NCBI RefSeq assembly: GCF_001292705.1
Contig: NZ_LGAK01000038.1
Coordinates: 1-53,261 of the forward strand
Reading direction: 5' to 3'
Source of the DNA: Marinagarivorans algicola
GTDB lineage: Bacteria; Pseudomonadota; Gammaproteobacteria; Pseudomonadales; Cellvibrionaceae
DNA length: 53,261 nucleotides
Under the pieces are notes generated by a model, which saw nothing but the letters and a program-made list of their open reading frames with translations, was not told where the DNA came from and did no database searches. Every line of letters starts with the position of its first letter. Position 1 is the stretch's first letter. Shown piece by piece: positions 47,487 through 53,261 of this stretch. A program made the position numbers and the translations under genes.

Positions 47487-50039
47487 ATGAAATACCCTTT
47501 GATGCCCCTTGCGCTACTGACAACTGCCATAGCCACGGTATCGACTAACGCCCACGCATTAAGCGGAAAAGTTGTTGATCAAAACGGCGATGCTGTTGCC
47601 AACGCCCAAATTGAAGCGATTGGCAGTCACCAAAAATACCTTACCAATGCCCGCGGCGAGTTTAATATACCAGGAAAGACCATTGATGAAATTCATATCG
47701 AGGCTCCTGGCTTTAGCCATAAAGTTTTTCACTTGCACGGGAAGCACCAAGGGGCACTCACTGTTGAGCTCTCGCGGGCAATTATTGAAGTTGTCGACGT
47801 GATTGGCTTGCCCATTCATGCCTCTAAAATTGAGTCAGCGCAGCCCATCTCGGTATTGAGCGGTGAAGAGCTCATTAAAAAGCAAGCCTCAACCCTAGGC
47901 GAGACCCTTAAAAATGAAGTGGGTGTACAAAGCACCTCATATGGCGGTGTAGCGGCTAGCCCTATTATTCGTAGCCTCGACGGCCCTCGCGTACTGGTCA
48001 CCCAAAACGGCTTAGATACTGGCGATGTATCACGTATCGGGCCCGATCACGCAGTCACAACAGAAGCCAGTACCGCCCAGCAAATCGAAATTTTACGCGG
48101 CCCCGCCACACTCTTTTATGGCTCTGGCGCTATTGGTGGTGTCATCAATATTGTTGATGATCGCGTCCCTCAAAATAGCGATTTTAAAGCCGCTGTCGCC
48201 ACCGAGTATAACTCGGTCAATAACGAAAGTTTAATAGCCGCCGGCATGACTGGAGGCAACGACCTATTTGCTGCACATATTGATATGTTTGCACGTAACA
48301 GTAAGGACTATGATATTCCGGGCTTTGCCGATTACGATGCAGACCACGAAACCGACGCCGAACACGAAGAAGAGGGGCACGAAGAGCATGCCCGCGGTAC
48401 TTTAGCTAACAGCGGTTCAGAGGGGAAAGGCATTAACCTTGGTGGCAGCTGGTTATTAGATAACGGTTTTGTCGGTCTATCTTATGGCCATCTAGAGCGC
48501 CAAAACGGCATTCCCGGCCATAGTCACGTTGAGCAAGATCATGAAGACGAGCATGCCGAGGACGAGGATCACAACGACGAACACGAAGAAGACTCACACG
48601 AAGAACACGCAGAAGAAAACATTCTTTCGGACTATCGCCAAAACCGCTGGCAACTCCTCGGTGAATACCAAGTTGACGGAAATTTTTTAAATAAAATAAG
48701 TGCCAGCGCCGGCTACACCGACTATACACATGCCGAGCTTCATGAAGAAGAGCATGAAGAGCATGATGAAGACGAACATGAAGACGAGCACGACGAAGGT
48801 ACGGTATTCAACAGCACCACCACGCAACTGCGCGTCAACTTTCACCATAATGAAATAGCCGGCTGGAAAGGGGCTTTTTCGCTCGAAAATAAAAACATCG
48901 ATTTTGAAGCCAGCGGCGCCGAAGCCTTTACACCTAACTCACAAACGCAAGAGTTTGGTTTTGCTGTTATCGAAGAAAAACATGCAGGCTCATTACTGTG
49001 GCAACTCGGTGCCCGTATCGAGCGCGTCTCTTTAAAAGCTGATGATCTACACCTCGCACACCAAGAGCACGCTCATGAAGAAGAGCTTGAAGACGAGCAT
49101 GACGACGAGCACGGTGAAGAGCACAATGAAGCGGTGCATTTTGAAGACCTAGACTTCACCCCCTTTAGCCTATCGGCAGGTGTCGTTTGGGATTTTGCTG
49201 ACGGCTATAACATGGGTATCTCTTTAGCGCATGCCGAGCGAGCACCTAGCGCAGCAGAGCTTTTTTCAGCGGGTGAGCATATTGCCACACGTACCTTTGA
49301 AGTCGGCGCATTGTTTGACATCCACGAAGAAGAGCACGAGGGAGAAACTGAGTACCACCTAGACTATCACGGCGAAGCCAAAAAAGAGGTCTCGAATAAT
49401 ATCGACCTGTCTATTCGCAAGTTTGAAGGCGATTTCGGCTTTGTAATTAACTTGTTTTACAACCAAATCACCGATTACTACGCACTGACTCATACAGGTT
49501 TAACCACCGAAGATTTGTTTAGCGATAAACATGACGAGCACGCAGCCGGTATGGCCGAAGCCGAAGAAGAGCACGACCACGGCGCCAGCGTATTACCCAT
49601 ACACATATTTAGCCAACAAGATGCCACAATCCGCGGGCTTGAAGCAGAACTCGCTTGGCAATTTCACAGCAATGCCAAGTGGACTGTTTGGGGGGATACG
49701 GTGAATGCCAAACTCGATAACGGGGGTTACTTGCCACGCACCTCACCAACACGCTTAGCGAACCAACTCAATATTGACTATAACGCGTGGGGTATTGAAA
49801 TAGACGCCGTTAAATATTTTGAACAAAACAAAACTGCAATCAATGAAACCTCCTCTGAGGGTTACACCTTACTGAATGCCCGCATCAAATACACTCTACC
49901 TTTTGGCAATAACAGCCAAGTGTATTTAGCGGGTAATAATTTAAGCGACAAACAAGCGCGCGCGCATACATCATTTCTCAAAAAACAAGCTCCATTGCCT
50001 GGGCGCAATATAAAACTCGGCTTCAGCGCCAAGTTTTAA
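47487..50039 (+). CDS. TonB-dependent outer-membrane receptor, zinc-uptake (ZnuD-like)
   Basis: An 850-residue receptor with a signal peptide (1-24), a carboxypeptidase-regulatory-like domain (about 25-95), a TonB box-like EVVDVIG, a plug (about 105-215) with PIIRSLDGPRVLV and a 22-strand barrel ending GFSAKF. Six extracellular-loop segments are packed with His, Asp and Glu (about residues 285-305, 350-390, 415-437, 530-560, 620-640, 685-705). Such loops are known from ZnuD zinc receptors. The following genes encode Zur, MerC-like and COG0523 proteins, which supports zinc as the substrate. Confidence 0.9.
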   Translation: MKYPLMPLALLTTAIATVSTNAHALSGKVVDQNGDAVANAQIEAIGSHQKYLTNARGEFNIPGKTIDEIHIEAPGFSHKVFHLHGKHQGALTVELSRAIIEVVDVIGLPIHASKIESAQPISVLSGEELIKKQASTLGETLKNEVGVQSTSYGGVAASPIIRSLDGPRVLVTQNGLDTGDVSRIGPDHAVTTEASTAQQIEILRGPATLFYGSGAIGGVINIVDDRVPQNSDFKAAVATEYNSVNNESLIAAGMTGGNDLFAAHIDMFARNSKDYDIPGFADYDADHETDAEHEEEGHEEHARGTLANSGSEGKGINLGGSWLLDNGFVGLSYGHLERQNGIPGHSHVEQDHEDEHAEDEDHNDEHEEDSHEEHAEENILSDYRQNRWQLLGEYQVDGNFLNKISASAGYTDYTHAELHEEEHEEHDEDEHEDEHDEGTVFNSTTTQLRVNFHHNEIAGWKGAFSLENKNIDFEASGAEAFTPNSQTQEFGFAVIEEKHAGSLLWQLGARIERVSLKADDLHLAHQEHAHEEELEDEHDDEHGEEHNEAVHFEDLDFTPFSLSAGVVWDFADGYNMGISLAHAERAPSAAELFSAGEHIATRTFEVGALFDIHEEEHEGETEYHLDYHGEAKKEVSNNIDLSIRKFEGDFGFVINLFYNQITDYYALTHTGLTTEDLFSDKHDEHAAGMAEAEEEHDHGASVLPIHIFSQQDATIRGLEAELAWQFHSNAKWTVWGDTVNAKLDNGGYLPRTSPTRLANQLNIDYNAWGIEIDAVKYFEQNKTAINETSSEGYTLLNARIKYTLPFGNNSQVYLAGNNLSDKQARAHTSFLKKQAPLPGRNIKLGFSAKF

Positions 50040-50049
50040 CCCATACAGC

Positions 50050-50085
50050 ACCTGCACCGCAGCCAATACGGTGCAGGTATTTTTA
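50050..50085 (+). terminator. Rho-independent terminator of the TonB receptor gene
   Basis: ACCTGCACCG and CGGTGCAGGT form a perfect 10-bp stem followed by ATTTTTAT, eleven bases after the receptor stop codon. Confidence 0.85.
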
Positions 50086-50145
50086 TGGGGTAGTATTTTG
50101 ATTGCATAACACTTTTATCGAATAACCTTAAAAACGCCGATTATT

Positions 50146-50604
50146 ATGAATGAACAACAGCTCAGCAAAACCCTCAGCAAAGCACAAGCCATGTGCTCAC
50201 AATCTGGTAGCCGCTTAACCGATAAACGGCAACGTATTTTAGAACTGCTATTAATGTCTGAAGTACCGCTGTCGGCTTACGAAGTCGCCGATGCCTACAA
50301 CCGCTCATCAAACACCTCAATGCCGCCAATGTCAGTTTACCGAATATTAGATTTCCTCGAGTCCGAGCAGCTTGCACACAAGCTTAGCTCGACCAATAAA
50401 TATGTAGCATGCTCGCATATTACGTGTTCACACGGCCACAATGTACCGCAATTTTTAATTTGTGGTAAATGCCAAAGTGTTAAAGAAATTGCCATTTCAA
50501 AACACATTATCGACGAGCTCAGCACCCAAGTGAGCAACGCTGGCTACACCTTAATCAGGCCCCAACTAGAGCTCGATTGCCACTGCCAACGCTGCGCGGC
50601 CTAA
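50146..50604 (+). CDS. zur: Fur-family regulator, Zur type
   Basis: A 152-residue repressor with an N-terminal winged helix (LTDKRQRILELLL, PPMSVYRILDFLESEQLAHKL) and C-terminal metal domain. The structural zinc site is CGKC plus the final CHCQRC; HGHNVPQFLIC contributes to the regulatory site. These features and the zinc-gene neighbours favour Zur over Fur. A terminator separates it from the receptor, so it probably has its own promoter. Confidence 0.88.
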   Translation: MNEQQLSKTLSKAQAMCSQSGSRLTDKRQRILELLLMSEVPLSAYEVADAYNRSSNTSMPPMSVYRILDFLESEQLAHKLSSTNKYVACSHITCSHGHNVPQFLICGKCQSVKEIAISKHIIDELSTQVSNAGYTLIRPQLELDCHCQRCAA

Positions 50605-50635
50605 CGCTGTGTATAATTATTCAGTTCTATAATGT

Positions 50636-50669
50636 AATACCGTACTGTCATCGAATACCGTACTGTCAT
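50636..50669. repeat. Tandem 18-bp duplication between zur and the MerC gene
   Basis: AATACCGTACTGTCATCG (50636-50653) abuts AATACCGTACTGTCAT (50654-50669). Confidence 0.85.
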
Positions 50670-50730
50670 TAAGTCTCTCACTCTACTTTAATATTGCGCA
50701 CTCAATAGCCTGCGCTTTCAAACGACACTT

Positions 50731-51201
50731 ATGAAATACCTTACCGCTATAACCAACACACATTTGCAGCGCGCAGCCGATATCTCTGCGGTAACGCTAG
50801 CCTTTTTATGCACATTACATTGTTTGGTATTACCGCTATTTATAATAGTTGGTTCTATGCTTGGCAGCCTCGCACTCGCTGATGAGTCGTTTCATAAAAC
50901 CTTGGTGTTTATCACCCTGCCTATCAGTATGACTGGTTTGTATTTAGGATGCCGTAAGCACCAAAGGCTCTCGGTGATATTAACAGGGGCAGCAGGCGTG
51001 AGTATCATTGTGCTTGCCGCTTGCGCTGATGCCATTTTTCACTCACCCCTATTACACACACTGCCGTTACATATGTCATTACCACACACAGCCCTGATCG
51101 AAAAAACACTATCGGTGCTAGGGTCGCTGCTTATTATATTCGCGCACATTAAAAACCATCGGCTATGCCGGCAACAAAACTGCTCATGCAGTAGTCATTA
51201 A
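50731..51201 (+). CDS. MerC domain-containing membrane protein
   Basis: A 156-residue protein with four membrane segments (about 18-42, 52-70, 78-98, 128-146). The Cys-pair motif CTLHCLVLP in the first segment marks the MerC family; a second Cys cluster (CRQQNCSC) is at the C-terminus. MerC proteins move mercuric ion in mer operons, but outside those operons, beside Zur and COG0523 genes, a role in zinc or other soft-metal handling is likely. Confidence 0.85.
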   Translation: MKYLTAITNTHLQRAADISAVTLAFLCTLHCLVLPLFIIVGSMLGSLALADESFHKTLVFITLPISMTGLYLGCRKHQRLSVILTGAAGVSIIVLAACADAIFHSPLLHTLPLHMSLPHTALIEKTLSVLGSLLIIFAHIKNHRLCRQQNCSCSSH

Positions 51202-51315
51202 AAGCAAAAAACATATTTTATTTTTTCTAACTTTACTATTGATCCAGCATTTTTATTTTATACATGCATTAAATAATTTTTGCTATTATTCATTCTATAC
51301 AGTTCGGTAATCATT

Positions 51316-52404
51316 GTGAGCCATCTTCAAGCAGTACCGTGTAATATTATTACCGGCTTTTTAGGTGTAGGTAAAACCTCAGCTATTTTAAACCTACTCA
51401 AAAACAAACCCAGCCATGAACGCTGGGCAGTATTAGTCAATGAATTTGGCGAGATAGGTATTGACGGTAGCTTATTTGAAGGCTGGACTAATACCAGTAC
51501 CAGTACCCATATTAATAACAGCGGCAATATTAATAAAAACACTCACACCAACAGTTCGAATATCTTTATTCGGGAAGTGCCCGGGGGCTGTATGTGCTGC
51601 GCAGCAGGCTTGCCTATGCAAATTGCACTTAATCAATTACTCGCACGTGCCAAACCCGACCGCCTACTAATAGAGCCCACCGGCCTTGGCCACCCCAAAG
51701 AAATCATCGCGGCACTCAGCGCAGAGCATTATAGCGACGTACTAGACATTCAAAAGATTGTAACCTTAGTGGATGCCCGTAAACTCAGCGATACACGCTA
51801 TACCCAGCACAGTACTTTTAACGAGCAAATAGCGATTGCCGATGTGATTGTAGGTAATAAACAAGATTTATACAGTGCCGCTGAGCCAGCAGCATTAATG
51901 CAATATATTAGCGAGCACGCCAGCGTAGAAACTAAAGTGTATTTTACCGAGCAAGCCATACTGCAAGATCATTGGCTGCAAGGCACTACACAACTGCGAC
52001 ACACGAAGTACAACCAGCATAATAGTAACGTAAAACACAATAATAGCCCCAGCCATCACAAAAGCACCCCAAAACCCGACATCAACCAACAAGCATTCCC
52101 TGAATGCGGTTATTTATCGGCCAGTAATCAAGCCGAAGGGTTTTATAGTATTGGTTGGCGTTTTGCCCCCAGCAAAATATTTCATTACGCAAAAATTAAA
52201 GCGTTTTTACTCGCGCAACTAGCCAGCGCCGAGCGCATTAAAGCCACGATTATTAGCACGCAAGGAGGTATTAGTTTTAACTTAACAAAAGACACCCACG
52301 AAGAAGCAAGCATCGACCTACCCGCACAAAGCCGCTTAGAAATCATCACACCTGCCCTGCCGGCTAATCTTGAGCAACAACTAATAGCCTGCCTTAATGA
52401 TTAA
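51316..52404 (+). CDS. COG0523 (CobW/ZigA-like) metallochaperone GTPase
   Basis: A 362-residue GTPase: Walker A GFLGVGKTS, the metal-binding CMCC motif in GGCMCCAAGL, Walker B-like LLIEPTGLGHPKE, NKQDL, and a C-terminal CobW domain. The GTG at 51316 is used; an upstream TTG at 51280 gives an unlikely hydrophobic extension. An Asn/Thr/Ser/His-rich insert (about residues 55-84) lies between Walker A and CMCC, and a His/Asn-rich stretch is at about 236-262. Beside zur, it is most likely a zinc-transfer GTPase. Confidence 0.9.
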   Translation: MSHLQAVPCNIITGFLGVGKTSAILNLLKNKPSHERWAVLVNEFGEIGIDGSLFEGWTNTSTSTHINNSGNINKNTHTNSSNIFIREVPGGCMCCAAGLPMQIALNQLLARAKPDRLLIEPTGLGHPKEIIAALSAEHYSDVLDIQKIVTLVDARKLSDTRYTQHSTFNEQIAIADVIVGNKQDLYSAAEPAALMQYISEHASVETKVYFTEQAILQDHWLQGTTQLRHTKYNQHNSNVKHNNSPSHHKSTPKPDINQQAFPECGYLSASNQAEGFYSIGWRFAPSKIFHYAKIKAFLLAQLASAERIKATIISTQGGISFNLTKDTHEEASIDLPAQSRLEIITPALPANLEQQLIACLND

Positions 52405-52505
52405 CGCCACGGGCATATTGATTTCTAGAGTCAGTATTTTTTCCTCGTCCCTAAATTTAAGGCATTTATTGAACCGGCTTTTCGCGTCACTCACCCACAC
52501 GACCC

Positions 52506-53261
52506 TCAGCGCACATCGACCACTCGGCTCGCCACTTTGTAGCGAATTTTTAGACCTTGCCATTTCGGTAGCTCCCAACGCTTGGGGTCGGTTTTGCGTA
52601 GGCCGGCAACGCGCTCCATAATGACTGTCTTTTTATCGAGCTGGTAGTCCATTTTTAATTGCAAATTAGCCAGTGCTAGGTGCTGAGGGTATTGCTCATC
52701 TATCGCTGCCCGCTGCCAATCAGGTACGCCATCAAAGGCTAAATCATCGGCATCGATTAAGGGAATATCGTCAACGGTTTCAAGCCCCAAGCTCACGAGT
52801 TTATTAGCCAAATAAGTGCCGGGCTCGGGTACCTCGTCGGTGCGCTTTTCTAGGTTTAAATAAATTGCCCAAGCGTGTAAGTCGGCGTGCAATTGTGCGG
52901 CCACTTTAGGGAAGACTTTATTGCGCAATATTAATTCGCTTAGGGCAAAAGGCAGTAGGGCTTTATTGGGTGGGCTTTGCGTGCGCTCTATTTCGCGGCC
53001 GGCATAGGTGCGCTTTGTTTCGACTAATATTTTGCCTTTTTCGATGAATGTTCTCTTTAAGCTAACATCGCCTAGTTGCCATTGGCACATCTGCTTAAGG
53101 GTAATAGGCGACATGCATGTTGCCAGCGCAAGGTTTTGTTTTGTGCCCTTGGCCGGAATAATATGCTGGTCTAATACTATGGCTGCCTCGGCATCTTCGG
53201 CAAAGCGACTATCGCGGCCAACGCTCACCTCACTATAACCATTACCCAGTGCTTGGCGGCG
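52506..53261 (-). CDS. C-terminal part of a protein resembling HrpB-type helicase ends (cut by window edge)
   Basis: The frame is open from the right edge with no stop (reading RRQALGNGYSEV before a GTG at 53228), so the true start is outside the window. The visible 251 residues include a segment like the HrpB C-terminal region (GKILVETKRTYAGREIER, then an acidic helical part ending GLKIRYKV). No helicase motif is visible here because those would be upstream. It ends 101 bases from the convergent GTPase gene. Confidence 0.5.
   Translation of the reverse strand, partial: RRQALGNGYSEVSVGRDSRFAEDAEAAIVLDQHIIPAKGTKQNLALATCMSPITLKQMCQWQLGDVSLKRTFIEKGKILVETKRTYAGREIERTQSPPNKALLPFALSELILRNKVFPKVAAQLHADLHAWAIYLNLEKRTDEVPEPGTYLANKLVSLGLETVDDIPLIDADDLAFDGVPDWQRAAIDEQYPQHLALANLQLKMDYQLDKKTVIMERVAGLRKTDPKRWELPKWQGLKIRYKVASRVVDVR

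Overview
The window looks like a chromosomal segment of a marine, polysaccharide-degrading gammaproteobacterium, most likely of the Cellvibrio/Saccharophagus/Teredinibacter group. Three things point there: long poly-serine linkers joining secreted carbohydrate-related modules (28878-31478), the gammaproteobacterial order initiator tRNA-rimP-nusA-infB-rbfA-truB-rpsO-pnp (34853-44999), and a trpF-trpB-trpA-accD-folC-SPOR cluster (17436-23066). The assignment is inferred from gene order and protein style; no database search was possible.

Layout. 1-3000 is an AT-rich accessory stretch with an HD-domain dGTPase, a small protein of unknown function, a long imperfect hairpin and one copy of a dispersed repeat. 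3184-7608 holds a MoxR ATPase/VWA pair, a thioesterase, SecB, glutaredoxin 3 and a rhodanese-like protein that lacks the usual catalytic cysteine. 7689-12496 holds dnaE and pyrB. 12649-17416 holds a DUF2971 protein and a large CHASE-PAS hybrid histidine kinase with one degenerate and one canonical receiver plus an HPt domain. 17436-23066 is the trp/acc/fol cluster. 23357-23573 encodes elongator tRNA-Met followed by the 4.5S SRP RNA. 23770-26912 is a DUF2807/GntR/ABC operon. 27284-28680 is a stomatin/NfeD pair. 28878-31478 is a modular cytochrome c lipoprotein. 32047-34667 holds rpmE and, divergently, priA. 34853-44999 is the translation and RNA-metabolism operon led by tRNA-fMet. 45238-47027 holds a TudS/YbgA-type protein and a membrane zinc peptidase. 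47487-52404 is a zinc-acquisition locus: a His/Asp/Glu-rich TonB receptor, a Zur-type repressor, a MerC-like protein and a COG0523 GTPase. The right edge cuts through the 5' part of a gene on the minus strand.

Most genes are ordinary housekeeping genes. The least explained signals are non-coding. First, a family of roughly 150-260 bp intergenic elements (27058-27208, 31688-31885, 47096-47355, complement of 1092-1237, and a partial copy on the complement of 34669-34731). Members share a TTCAGC/GCTGAA hairpin, a TTTTCTGGG box, and a GGCTTGAG...GCGCC(C/T)AAT...TGAATAGT tail. The CTGGG box can pair with a CCCAG in the tail, and this pairing is kept through wobble changes in other copies. Second, exact short tandem duplications of 11-18 bp occur in many intergenic gaps, one of them duplicating the last codons and stop of trpA. 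Third, a hairpin with 25 bp arms lies at 169-267.
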